This document shows, in pieces, positions 32,426-40,760 of a stretch of DNA of 64,000 nucleotides. The notes under the pieces are model-generated. The model was not told the DNA's origin. It searched no databases and saw only the letters and a program-made list of their open reading frames with translations. Where the stretch lies: contig OMIC01000039.1 of NCBI GenBank assembly GCA_900298995.1, forward strand, positions 62,001-126,000, in the 5' to 3' direction. Made by a program: the position numbers and the translations under genes. Origin of the DNA: Hyphomicrobiaceae bacterium. Its GTDB lineage: Bacteria > Pseudomonadota > Alphaproteobacteria > Rhizobiales > Aestuariivirgaceae. Every line of letters starts with the position of its first letter. Position 1 is the first letter of the stretch.

Positions 32426-33994
32426 CTATTCGGTGGTGCGCATGCCCAGCCGTCCGAGCGTCCAGCGCTCGAGCACCACCACCACCTGGTAGAAGGCAAC
32501 GGCGATCAGCACGGAAACCGCCGCCACCGTCCAGATCATGCCGTAGTCGAGATAGCCACGGCTCTGGTTGAGGAGATTGCCGAGCCCGGTACCGGTCGCC
32601 AGCCATTCGGCGATCATCACGCCAAGCAGGGCACGCGGTGCGGCCAGCCGCGTGGCGGCGAACAGATAGGGAAGCGAGGCTGGAACACTCACCAGCCGCA
32701 ATTGCTGAAGCCGCGTGGCGCCATAGGCGCGCGGTACATCAAGCGCGGCGCGCGGCACCATGGCCATGCCCTGAGCTATGGTCACGAAGGCTGGAAAGAA
32801 CGTGACCGAAATCGTCACCCACAGGATCAGGGGCGTGCCGCGTCCGAGCAGAAGCACGAGCAGGGGGGTGAGGGCCACCAGCGGCATGGTCTGGGTAACC
32901 AGCGCCACCGGCATGAAGCTCCGCGTGATGGCGGGGAAGAGATCGGCCAGCACCGCCAGCGCGAAGGCAAAGGCGAGCCCGGCGGCAAGCCCAATGACGG
33001 CGATCGGAAGGGTTTGGGCGAGGGCCGCAAGCAGGCGTTCCTGCGCCTGTGCAGCGCCGCCGCCGAGGACCAGATAGTCGACGATGCCGGCTGGCGTCTT
33101 GGCGATCATTTCGGGCACGTTCAGGACCACCAGCAGCAGCCACCACAGGACGAGTGGCAATACCGCTGCCGCCGTGGCAAGCAACAGGGCCGTCGCGCGG
33201 TTGCCGCCCATGGCGGGCGCGGCGGGTGCGGCGGTGGGAACTGTAACGGCACGGGCCGTGCCGGTCACACGGCGGCCTGCCACCGCGAAGGCGGCATAGG
33301 CGAGACCAGCGATCAGCGTTGCGGTGAGGCCGATGCACCAGAGCCGTGGCGGGTCGGCGCGGCCCAGCGAACCCAGAAGATAGGTGCCAAGCCCGAATCG
33401 GCCGCCGCCACCGAATTCGGCCAGAATTGCGCCCAGCACGGCCGCCGGCGCCGCCACGCGGAAGCCGCCGAGAATGGCAGGCAGTGCACTGCGGAACTGG
33501 ACAAGGCGCAGTTCGTCCCAGCGACTGCCGCCATAGGCCCTGACCACGTCAAGGCTTCTGGGGTCGGCCTGAGTGAGGCCCAGCACGGTGGCTGTCATGG
33601 TGGCGAAATAGCAGCCGATGGCCGCGAGGATCACGCGCGGCGCCATTCCCGAGAAGGTCAGCACCAGAACCGGCGATATGGCAATGGGCGGAAGCGCGAA
33701 GATGGCGATGTTGACGCCTCGGAACAGGCGCAAGAGCAGCGGCGAGAGCACGAAGGCAACGCCTGCCGCGATAGCGATGGCATTGCCGATCAGAAAGCCC
33801 AGAAAGCTTGCCTCGAGCGTCGCCAGCACATGCGGCGGGTAATCGCTCTTGTCTTCCCAGAATCGGGCGAGAATGGCGCTGGGGGCGGGCAGGGCTCCGC
33901 CGGCCACGAGCTGGAAGCGTCCCGCCACCTCCCACAGCACAAGCAGGATGGCGAGATTGCGGATCCAGCCGTGGCGGGGGCCTTCATTCGCCAT
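32426..33994 (-). CDS. ABC transporter permease, two fused BPD_transp_1 domains
   Basis: A 522-residue inner-membrane permease with two complete permease units in tandem (about 20-235 and 275-515), each with the cytoplasmic EAA-like loop (VVRAYGGSRWDELRLVQ and VPRAYGATRLQQLRLVS). Most nitrate/taurine/HMP-type importers use a homodimer of a ~260-residue permease, so this fusion supplies both halves. The start at MANEGPRHGW overlaps the ATPase gene by eleven bases. The ORF track start is eleven codons earlier. Confidence 0.88.
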   Translation of the reverse strand: MANEGPRHGWIRNLAILLVLWEVAGRFQLVAGGALPAPSAILARFWEDKSDYPPHVLATLEASFLGFLIGNAIAIAAGVAFVLSPLLLRLFRGVNIAIFALPPIAISPVLVLTFSGMAPRVILAAIGCYFATMTATVLGLTQADPRSLDVVRAYGGSRWDELRLVQFRSALPAILGGFRVAAPAAVLGAILAEFGGGGRFGLGTYLLGSLGRADPPRLWCIGLTATLIAGLAYAAFAVAGRRVTGTARAVTVPTAAPAAPAMGGNRATALLLATAAAVLPLVLWWLLLVVLNVPEMIAKTPAGIVDYLVLGGGAAQAQERLLAALAQTLPIAVIGLAAGLAFAFALAVLADLFPAITRSFMPVALVTQTMPLVALTPLLVLLLGRGTPLILWVTISVTFFPAFVTIAQGMAMVPRAALDVPRAYGATRLQQLRLVSVPASLPYLFAATRLAAPRALLGVMIAEWLATGTGLGNLLNQSRGYLDYGMIWTVAAVSVLIAVAFYQVVVVLERWTLGRLGMRTTE

Positions 33995-34754
33995 GCAGCG
34001 CCCTGCCAACCCGGTCGTTGAGCGCATGGAAGTCGGGGTGAATGAACAGCGCTCTGGCGCGTGGCCGTGCGAAGGGAACCTCGATCACGTCGGAAATCCG
34101 CCCTGGCCGGCTGTGCATGACGACAATGCGATCGGCGAGGAATACGGCTTCGTCGATGCCATGCGTGACCAGCAGTGTCGTGGCCTGCGACTCCGACCAG
34201 ATGCGCTGCAGCTCGATGTTCATCTGGCGCCGCAGAATCTGGTCGAGCGCGCCGAAGGGCTCGTCGAGAAACAGCACCCCCGGCGCCGTGACGAGCGCCC
34301 GGGCGATCGACACGCGCTGGCGCATGCCGCCCGACAGCTCGCCCGGCAACGCCCGCTCGAACCCCGTGAGGCCAACCAGCGCAATCAGTTCCGCGATGCG
34401 GGCGGCATGGGCGGCGCGAGGCTTGCCCAGTACGTCGAGCGGCAGGGCGATGTTTGCTTCGACGCTGCGCCATGGCAGCAGCGCCGAGTCCTGGAACGCG
34501 ACACCCGTGGTGCCGGTGGAGGCGGCGGACGCCGGAGGCAGGCCGCCGATTTCGACCGTGCCGGAATCGGGCTCATCAAGCCCCAGCGCCAGCCGCAGCA
34601 GGGTGGACTTGCCGCAGCCCGACGGACCAATCAGCGCCGTGAAGGACCCCGGCGCGCATTCGAGTGAAACGGAGGCCAGCGCGGTGAGGGTCTCACCGCG
34701 CAGGCTGAATGTCTTGCTGATCTGCCGGAGGCTGATGCTGCGGTCGCCCGCCAT
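33984..34754 (-). CDS. ABC transporter ATPase, nitrate/taurine/thiamine-precursor type
   Basis: A 256-residue nucleotide-binding subunit. Walker A GPSGCGKST, Q-loop region, signature LSGGMRQRVSIARAL and Walker B VLFLDEPFGALDQ are all intact, as is the switch histidine (VTHGIDEA). It overlaps the substrate-binding gene upstream and the permease gene downstream, an arrangement that fits balanced expression of a single importer. Confidence 0.94.
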   Translation of the reverse strand: MAGDRSISLRQISKTFSLRGETLTALASVSLECAPGSFTALIGPSGCGKSTLLRLALGLDEPDSGTVEIGGLPPASAASTGTTGVAFQDSALLPWRSVEANIALPLDVLGKPRAAHAARIAELIALVGLTGFERALPGELSGGMRQRVSIARALVTAPGVLFLDEPFGALDQILRRQMNIELQRIWSESQATTLLVTHGIDEAVFLADRIVVMHSRPGRISDVIEVPFARPRARALFIHPDFHALNDRVGRALHGE

Positions 34755-35728
34755 CAGATCTCCGCCAGGAGCGAGGCGTCGAACATGTCCTTCGTCGCCT
34801 TGATGCCGACCTGCGAGAGCGCCTCTATGTTCTTGGCGATGGCCTCGTCGGTCATCGAGAAGATGCCGGCGGGCGTCTCGATCAGCGGCTTCTGGGCGTT
34901 GTTGAAGTAGATCTCGTTCTCGATGGTGCGGCCGGTGCCCTTGAACCAGGTGTCGGCGAACTTCGGCGGATAGAGGTTCGGATCCTTCAGGTTCTCGTCC
35001 CAGCCCTTGCGGCTGGCGCGCAGCCAGGCGACGAGTTCCTTACGCTTGTTCTTGAGGGTCTCCTCGGTGACCACCACGGTGTCGTTGAAGATCGTGAAGC
35101 CGGCATCGTAGAGCAGGAAGGAAACGGCCTCAGGGCCGGCCTGCTTGATCGTGAAGGGCACGTTGGTGGTGAAGTCGAGCGATGCATCGATCTCGCCCTT
35201 GACCAGCGGCGTCGGGTCATAAGCGTAGGGCACGATGTTGACCTGTGACTTGTCGATGTTGTTGAGCTTCAGCATGGCCTCGACCGAGATCACGTTGACA
35301 GGCGGAACAGCCAGCGTCTTGCCCACCAGATCCTGCGGTGTCTTGATCGGCTTTGCGGCCAGTGACACGATGCCGATCGGGTTCTTCTGGTATTGCGCGC
35401 CGATGATCTTGAACTTGGCGCCCTGCTCGGCGATGGCCTTCACCGTGGTGTCCGGTGTGGTGAGTGCGAGATCGGCCTTGCCCGCCACGATGGTGCTTTC
35501 CGGGATCACGTCAGGTCCGCCCGGAAGATAGGTCAGGTCGAGACCCTCGGCGGTGTAGTAGCCATTGTCGATGGCCACGAAGTAGCCGGTGAACTCGGCG
35601 TCGTTGATCCAGGCCGCCTGCATGCTGAGCGGGTTGGCGGCAGAGGCCGCGCGGCCCCCGAGTGCCGCTGCGGCGGATGCGGCAGCGCCAAGTTTCAGAA
35701 ATTTGCGACGGTCAATGGCAAGTCTCAT
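34754..35728 (-). CDS. NMT1/THI5-like periplasmic substrate-binding protein
   Basis: A 324-residue binding protein with a twin-arginine signal (IDRRKFLKLGAAASAAAALGG) and an NMT1/THI5-like fold: GYFVAIDNGYYTAEGLDL, PESTIVAGKADLALTTPD and the later KTPQDLVGKTLAVPP blocks. The family binds pyrimidine precursors of thiamine, sulfonates, nitrate or riboflavin-like compounds, so the ligand is open. The Tat signal suggests export of a folded protein. It forms an operon with the ATPase and fused permease. Confidence 0.9.
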   Translation of the reverse strand: MRLAIDRRKFLKLGAAASAAAALGGRAASAANPLSMQAAWINDAEFTGYFVAIDNGYYTAEGLDLTYLPGGPDVIPESTIVAGKADLALTTPDTTVKAIAEQGAKFKIIGAQYQKNPIGIVSLAAKPIKTPQDLVGKTLAVPPVNVISVEAMLKLNNIDKSQVNIVPYAYDPTPLVKGEIDASLDFTTNVPFTIKQAGPEAVSFLLYDAGFTIFNDTVVVTEETLKNKRKELVAWLRASRKGWDENLKDPNLYPPKFADTWFKGTGRTIENEIYFNNAQKPLIETPAGIFSMTDEAIAKNIEALSQVGIKATKDMFDASLLAEI

Positions 35729-35761
35729 GGTCTTCTCCTGGGATGTGCGATGTTGGTTGGT

Positions 35762-36499
35762 TCAAGCAAGGCCCTGCATGCGCCGCAGTTCCTGCAGCGG
35801 CGGTGTTGCGGCGACCTGCTCCGGCTCCAGTAACTCCCATTTCACGCCCCGGGGCCGCTTGGCGCGCCGCTCGACCGTTATCATACGGCTTGGAGTGGCA
35901 ATATGGTCCACCAGAATGTCGGTGGCACTTGGCTGGAGCTTGTCCTCGACCACCTGCACGTCATGCACGATGGCGACGACTGGCGTGGCCTCGTCGACGA
36001 TGCCGAGGTCGGTGAACATGCCCCACTCAAGATCAAAAAATCCGTGGCCCTTGCCGAAGCGCACGCCATCCATGGAAACGGCCGAGGCGCCCGTGACCAT
36101 CAGGTCGAAGCGACCGCGGCGGGCGATTTCCTCAAGCGAGATTGGACGTGCGAAATGTTCCATGCCGTCGAGCCAGGCAGCATAGAGCTCCGCCCCCTTG
36201 GGCACCATGCCTGGCTCGATGTAGAGAAATCCGCGATAGATGCCATAGGTCGACATCACGAAGGGTATGCCCTGTGCGATCATCCGGCGGCGCAGTTCCA
36301 CCAGGCAGTTGTCCGGCGTGATGAAGGCATATTTGCACGACTTGTAGGCCGGCATGCCGACGATCAGGTCGGTGGCCCGTTCGGAGCCTTCGAAATCCGG
36401 AATGACCTCGTTGAAATTGAGATGAAACCGGGTGTCGGGCTTCGCCACGTCATGCAGCTTGCTCCAGATCCGCTGCCGGATGATCTTGGAATTCGACAC
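35762..36499 (-). CDS. 5-formyltetrahydrofolate cyclo-ligase-like protein
   Basis: A 245-residue member of the MTHFS superfamily. It has the ATP-binding late block FGKGHGFFDLEWG (the GRGxGYYD-type motif) and a FDLMVTGASAVSMDGVRFG stretch. The N-terminal basic block (RQRIWSKLHD) is present. It is larger than a typical 190-residue cyclo-ligase, and many such proteins have uncharacterised substrates. As first gene of the ABC importer operon, it may act on the imported compound, perhaps a thiamine- or folate-related molecule. I cannot fix the reaction. Confidence 0.78.
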   Translation of the reverse strand: MSNSKIIRQRIWSKLHDVAKPDTRFHLNFNEVIPDFEGSERATDLIVGMPAYKSCKYAFITPDNCLVELRRRMIAQGIPFVMSTYGIYRGFLYIEPGMVPKGAELYAAWLDGMEHFARPISLEEIARRGRFDLMVTGASAVSMDGVRFGKGHGFFDLEWGMFTDLGIVDEATPVVAIVHDVQVVEDKLQPSATDILVDHIATPSRMITVERRAKRPRGVKWELLEPEQVAATPPLQELRRMQGLA

Positions 36500-36692
36500 G
36501 TCCCGCCTGTTGCCCCTGTGATCCTGTCAGTCGGAAGACGCTTCCATAAGCGTCAGCGCTTGTCATCAGGAAAATCCACGTTTCCAACCGTTCCGGAGGG
36601 ATGACGGGTTTTCACCACTGCGGCCCTTCGGCGCGGTTCCCTCACGCCAGGTCTTGGTCTAGAAGCCCGGCGCAGCAGTGTGCGGAGCGGAC

Positions 36693-37175
36693 ATGAAGCC
36701 GAGGCTTCCAGCCATCATCATAGCCCTGATTGCGGTGCAGATCGTCTGCGCCGGGGTGTTTCTGGCCGACGTTCTGGGGGATGCTTCGGAGCAGACGGCG
36801 ATGAGCTGGGCGCTGGTCCCGGAAGCCCTGGCCTGCATTGCCCTGTTCCTGGGCATCGGTTTCGAAGCCGTGTTTCTGTCCGAACTCCTTCGCCGCAAGG
36901 CCAGCCTCGAACGCAGCGTGAAACTGGCGTCTTCGGAGCTGCAATCGGTCATTGAGAGGCATTTCGACGAATGGAAGCTCACCGCCAGCGAGCGGGACGT
37001 GGCGGCCCTGATGGTAAAAGGCCTGAGCATCGCCGAGATCGCCAAGGTGCGCGGCTCGGCCGAAGGCACGGTCAAGGCGCATCTCAACGCCATTTACCGC
37101 AAGGCTGATGCCCGTAACCGGGCCGAGGTTCTGAGCAACATCATGGACGCGCTCATCGGCAAGCCGCTTCTCTAG
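36693..37175 (+). CDS. membrane-anchored LuxR-type transcriptional regulator
   Basis: A 160-residue protein with two predicted transmembrane helices (about 5-28 and 42-65), a short amphipathic linker, and a C-terminal LuxR helix-turn-helix (about 98-155: LTASERDVAALMVKGLSIAEIAKVRGSAEGTVKAHLNAIYRKA). There is no receiver or autoinducer domain, so sensing would be through the membrane part. ATG 36693 (GGAG upstream) is preferred to the GTG five codons earlier. Its stop overlaps the convergent matB stop in a shared CTAG. Confidence 0.85.
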   Translation: MKPRLPAIIIALIAVQIVCAGVFLADVLGDASEQTAMSWALVPEALACIALFLGIGFEAVFLSELLRRKASLERSVKLASSELQSVIERHFDEWKLTASERDVAALMVKGLSIAEIAKVRGSAEGTVKAHLNAIYRKADARNRAEVLSNIMDALIGKPLL

Positions 37176-38668
37176 TTTCCAAAACAGCTCGCATAGAGCT
37201 TGCGCAGTTCCGCCTTCTGGACCTTGCCCATGGCATTGCGCGGCAGTTCGGGCAGTTCGAAAATGCGCTTGGGCCCCTTGAAGCGCGCGAGCCTCTCGGA
37301 GGCCGCCGCGATGATCTCCGGCTCGGGTGGCAGCGGGCCTGATGCCGTCACGACCGCGACCACGCCTTCGCCAAAATCCGGATGCGGCACGCCAATGACC
37401 GCGCTTTCGCTGATCCCCGGAAACGCGTCGAGCACGTCCTCGATTTCCTTTGGATAGACATTGAAGCCGCCGCTGATGATCATGTCCTTGGCACGGCCAA
37501 CGATGCTCACACGGCCGGTGGCATCCATCGTGCCGACATCGCCGGTGATGAAATAGCCATCGCCGGTAAACTCCTCGCGGGTCTTTTCGGGCATCCGCCA
37601 ATAGCCCTTGAACACATTGCGACCCTTGACCTCGATCACGCCGGGCTGGCTGCCGGTGATGCGCACCGCAACGCCGGGCAGCGCGAAGCCCACGCTTCCC
37701 GGAACACGCGGGCCATCATAGGGGTTGGACGTGATCATGCCGGTTTCGGTCATGCCATAGCGTTCGAGTATGGCGTGGCCGGTGCGGGCTGCAAAGGCTT
37801 CGTGCGTTTCGGCGAGCAGCGGCGCCGAGCCTGAAATGAACAGCCGCATGCCGGCCGCGGTTTCGCGCGTCAGGGCCGGGTGGCCCAGAAGCCGGGTGTA
37901 GAAGGTCGGCACACCCATCATGAGCGTGGCGTGCGGCATTGCGGCGATCATCGCGCCGGCGTCAAACCTTGGAAACCAGAAGATTTCACTGCCGGCCAGA
38001 AACGCCGTGTTGAGGGCCACGTAAAGCCCATGCACATGGAACACCGGGAGGGCGTGCAGAAGCCGGTCGTCGGCGGTGATACGCCACAGATCGACCAGCG
38101 CCCGCGCATTCGACGCGAGATTGTCATGACTGATCATCGCGCCCTTCGAACGGCCGGTGGTGCCGGATGTGTAAAGCAGTCCCGCGAGATCATCGGCGGT
38201 GCGGGCTGCCGTCTCATGGCGATCGTCCATCGACGCGGCGAGGCTGGCCAGCGAGCCTTCGCCCTTGCTGTCGAGATTGGCGACCGCGAAGACCTTGTGA
38301 CGGTCGGCCAGCGCCCGCATCTCGCCCTGCCGGGAGGTATCGCAGACGATCAGTTTGGGTTGTGCATCGGCCACGAAGTAATCCACCTCGGCGGCGGTGT
38401 AGGCCGTGTTGAGCGGCTGATAGATCGCCCCCTGCTTCAGGACTGCAAGATACAGCAGCACGCTGGCCGGAGATTTCTCGACCTGCACCGTCACCCGGTC
38501 ACCGGGCTCCACGCCCAGTGTGGCGAGGGCATTGGCGTAGCGGGCAGCGCCCTCGGCGAGATCGCCGAAGCTCAGTCGTGTTGCGCCATCGGCGGAGCGG
38601 AGCGCGGTGCGGCCGGCGCTGGCTGCGAACACCCGCTCAAAGGCGAGGTAGAGGTTCTCACCGCTCAT
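37172..38668 (-). CDS. matB: malonyl-CoA synthetase (MatB family)
   Basis: Activates malonate (and often methylmalonate) to the CoA thioester with ATP. The 498-residue AMP-forming enzyme opens with NLYLAFERVFAA, a MatB-like start. It has LLYTSGTTGRSKGAM for ATP, GMTETGM, the YFITGDVG aspartate and the C-terminal catalytic lysine in RNAMGKVQKAEL. The start overlaps the aminotransferase stop (ATGA), so it is the third gene of a three-gene operon. The acyl specificity is inferred from overall resemblance. Confidence 0.88.
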   Translation of the reverse strand: MSGENLYLAFERVFAASAGRTALRSADGATRLSFGDLAEGAARYANALATLGVEPGDRVTVQVEKSPASVLLYLAVLKQGAIYQPLNTAYTAAEVDYFVADAQPKLIVCDTSRQGEMRALADRHKVFAVANLDSKGEGSLASLAASMDDRHETAARTADDLAGLLYTSGTTGRSKGAMISHDNLASNARALVDLWRITADDRLLHALPVFHVHGLYVALNTAFLAGSEIFWFPRFDAGAMIAAMPHATLMMGVPTFYTRLLGHPALTRETAAGMRLFISGSAPLLAETHEAFAARTGHAILERYGMTETGMITSNPYDGPRVPGSVGFALPGVAVRITGSQPGVIEVKGRNVFKGYWRMPEKTREEFTGDGYFITGDVGTMDATGRVSIVGRAKDMIISGGFNVYPKEIEDVLDAFPGISESAVIGVPHPDFGEGVVAVVTASGPLPPEPEIIAAASERLARFKGPKRIFELPELPRNAMGKVQKAELRKLYASCFGN

Positions 38669-39834
38669 GCTTCGAGGAAGGTTTTCATGCGCTTCAGTGC
38701 CTCGCTGAGTTCCGCCTCGCCGGCGGCATAAGAGAGCCGCATGTAGCCCTTGCCGTTTTCGCCAAAGCTTTCGCCGAAGATCAGCGCCACATAGGCCTTG
38801 TCGAGCAGTTCCCGCGCGAGGTCGCGCGACGACCAGCCAGTGCCGGTGATGTTCGGGAATGCATAGAAGGCCCCGCCAGGCAGGCGGCAGCGCACGCCGC
38901 GGATGGCGTTGAGCCCGTTCACCACAAGGTCGCGGCGGCGCTGGAAGCTCTTGCGGAATCCCTCGATCTCGTCCATCGGTCCGGTGATTGCCGCAAGCCC
39001 CGCCATCTGGGTGGCGACGCTGGTGCAGGAATGATCGACGGTGATCAGTTTCTTCACATATTCAATCAGGTGCTTCGGCCAGATGCCGAAGCCCAGTCGC
39101 CAGCCGGTCATGGCGAAGGTCTTGGACCAGCCGTCGAGAATGATGGTTCGGTCCCGCAGTTCGGGAAAATCCAGGAAGCTCACGAAATCGACCCCATCAT
39201 AGACCTGATGGCTGTAGATCTCGTCCGAGAGCACCGCCACATGCGGGTGCCGCGCCAGGCCCTCGGCAAGTTTCGTGATCTCGGCGCGCGACACGACGCC
39301 ACCTGTCGGATTGGCGGGGGAATTGATGATGATGAGCCGGGTGCGGGGCGTGATCAGCGACAGGACCTCCTCGGCATCGAAGCCGAAGTCCTTTTCCTCG
39401 CGGATGGGGTAGGGCACAGGCGTCGCGCCGCTCGAGCGCACGGCATCCCGGTAGGGCGGAAATCCCGGATCGGGGTAGAGGATCTCGGCGCCGGGACCGC
39501 CAAAGATCTGGCAGGCGAAATAGAAGGTCACCTTGCCGCCCGGCACGATCACGACTTCATCGCCCGAGACGGGAACCTTGAAGCGCTGGCCCACATACTG
39601 CGCAACGGCGTCCCGGAGCACGGGGAGTCCCTGGGGTGTCGTGTAGCCGTGGGGCCCGTCGCGCACCGCCTTCTCGGCGGCTGCGAGAATGTGCCTGGGC
39701 GGCGTGAAATCGGGTTGCCCAATTCCGAGATTGATCACCGGATGCCCTTTGGCCTTCAGCGCATTCGCGCGGTCGAGCACGGTAAAGGCGGTTTCTTCCT
39801 CGATGGCGGCAACGGCAGGGTTGATCTTCAGCAT
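38665..39834 (-). CDS. class I/II pyridoxal phosphate aminotransferase
   Basis: A 389-residue fold-type I aminotransferase. Seen are LGIGQPDFTPP, the NSPANPTGGV block, LSDEIYSHQVYDG and the Schiff-base lysine in DGWSKTFAMTGWRLGF. Group I aspartate/alanine-type aminotransferases fit best. It sits between a beta-hydroxyacid dehydrogenase and malonyl-CoA synthetase with overlapping ends, suggesting a beta-amino or alpha-amino acid degradation step, possibly making a 3-carbon semialdehyde. The substrate is not determinable from sequence. Confidence 0.88.
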   Translation of the reverse strand: MLKINPAVAAIEEETAFTVLDRANALKAKGHPVINLGIGQPDFTPPRHILAAAEKAVRDGPHGYTTPQGLPVLRDAVAQYVGQRFKVPVSGDEVVIVPGGKVTFYFACQIFGGPGAEILYPDPGFPPYRDAVRSSGATPVPYPIREEKDFGFDAEEVLSLITPRTRLIIINSPANPTGGVVSRAEITKLAEGLARHPHVAVLSDEIYSHQVYDGVDFVSFLDFPELRDRTIILDGWSKTFAMTGWRLGFGIWPKHLIEYVKKLITVDHSCTSVATQMAGLAAITGPMDEIEGFRKSFQRRRDLVVNGLNAIRGVRCRLPGGAFYAFPNITGTGWSSRDLARELLDKAYVALIFGESFGENGKGYMRLSYAAGEAELSEALKRMKTFLEA

Positions 39835-40697
39835 CGGCTCACATCGTCAGTTGCGGGGTCCAGAAGACGGCTCACGTTGCGGCCGCCATGACCTGTTTGT
39901 ACGGCCTTGGAGAAGGTCTCCGCAACGGCTTCCGTCAGCGGGGTCCGGCAGCCGAGGCTTGCCGCCAGCCCGGCATAGTAGCCGATGTCCTTGGCGGCAT
40001 TGGCCAGGGCGAAGCGGTAGCCGTTGAAATCCCCCTCCAGGGCGGGTGCCACCATCTTGCGCAGAACACCGGAATTGCCCGACCCGTTCAGCATGACTTC
40101 ATAGAGATTTTTCCAGTCGATGCCCGCCAGGCGTGCTGCGCCGAAGGCCTCGGCCACCAGGGCCACCATGCCGGTGACCAGATAGTTCGAGATGAGCTTG
40201 GCCGCGTGGCCCGTTCCCGGGGGGCCAAAATGCCTGACCGTGGTGGCAAAACAGGCGAGCAGGGGTGCAATGCGCGTGAAGGTCTCCGGGTCCGCCCCGC
40301 ACAGCACCCCGAGAACGCCCTGTTCGGCCTGCTCCGGCCCGCCGGTCAGGGGGATGTCGGCAAAGGCGATGCCCCGGGACACCATCTCCCGGGCCAGCCG
40401 CGCCGTGACACCTGGATCGGAGGTGCCGGCATCCAGCACGATCTGTCCAGGCCTCAGATGCGGCGCGAGGCCCTGCAGCGTCTCCGCCACCACCTCCGAC
40501 GTGGTGAGGCAGAGTATGATGGCCTCGGCCCCGGCGATCTCCGCCAGACTTCGCGCCTCCAAGGCGCCCCGCGCCACCAGATCATCGATCGGCGACCGGT
40601 TGCTGTGTGCGATAACGCTGACGCGGTGGCCATGCTTGAGGAGGTTCACGGCCATGCCATGGCCCATCATTCCAGCGCCGATCAGACCGACATGCAT
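39828..40697 (-). CDS. NAD(P)-dependent beta-hydroxyacid dehydrogenase (3-hydroxyisobutyrate/tartronate-semialdehyde type)
   Basis: A 289-residue enzyme of the HIBADH/GarR family. The NAD loop GLIGAGMMGHGM, substrate block DIPLTGGPEQAEQG, and catalytic lysine in GTGHAAKLISNYL are intact. Such enzymes oxidise or reduce short beta-hydroxyacids such as 3-hydroxypropionate, 3-hydroxyisobutyrate or glycerate. It is the first gene of the operon with the aminotransferase and matB, and divergent from an aldehyde dehydrogenase, so a linked hydroxyacid-semialdehyde-acid-CoA route is attractive. Confidence 0.88.
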   Translation of the reverse strand: MHVGLIGAGMMGHGMAVNLLKHGHRVSVIAHSNRSPIDDLVARGALEARSLAEIAGAEAIILCLTTSEVVAETLQGLAPHLRPGQIVLDAGTSDPGVTARLAREMVSRGIAFADIPLTGGPEQAEQGVLGVLCGADPETFTRIAPLLACFATTVRHFGPPGTGHAAKLISNYLVTGMVALVAEAFGAARLAGIDWKNLYEVMLNGSGNSGVLRKMVAPALEGDFNGYRFALANAAKDIGYYAGLAASLGCRTPLTEAVAETFSKAVQTGHGGRNVSRLLDPATDDVSRC

Positions 40698-40760
40698 GCT
40701 TGCCTCATGGATTGGCTCTCCCTATGGTCCCGCGCCGGGCATCAATTCAGTGAGGTCATC

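Noticed and set aside
36500-36692. Possible riboswitch (TPP or THF) upstream of the MTHFS/ABC operon
   Set aside because: There is a GAGGGA/TCCCTC pairing but no conserved TPP or THF riboswitch core was found by eye; a covariance search would be needed.
39888-40760. 291 extra codons upstream of the aldehyde dehydrogenase
   Set aside because: This part is antisense to the hydroxyacid dehydrogenase; the family N terminus is at MALHRNLINGEW (40761).
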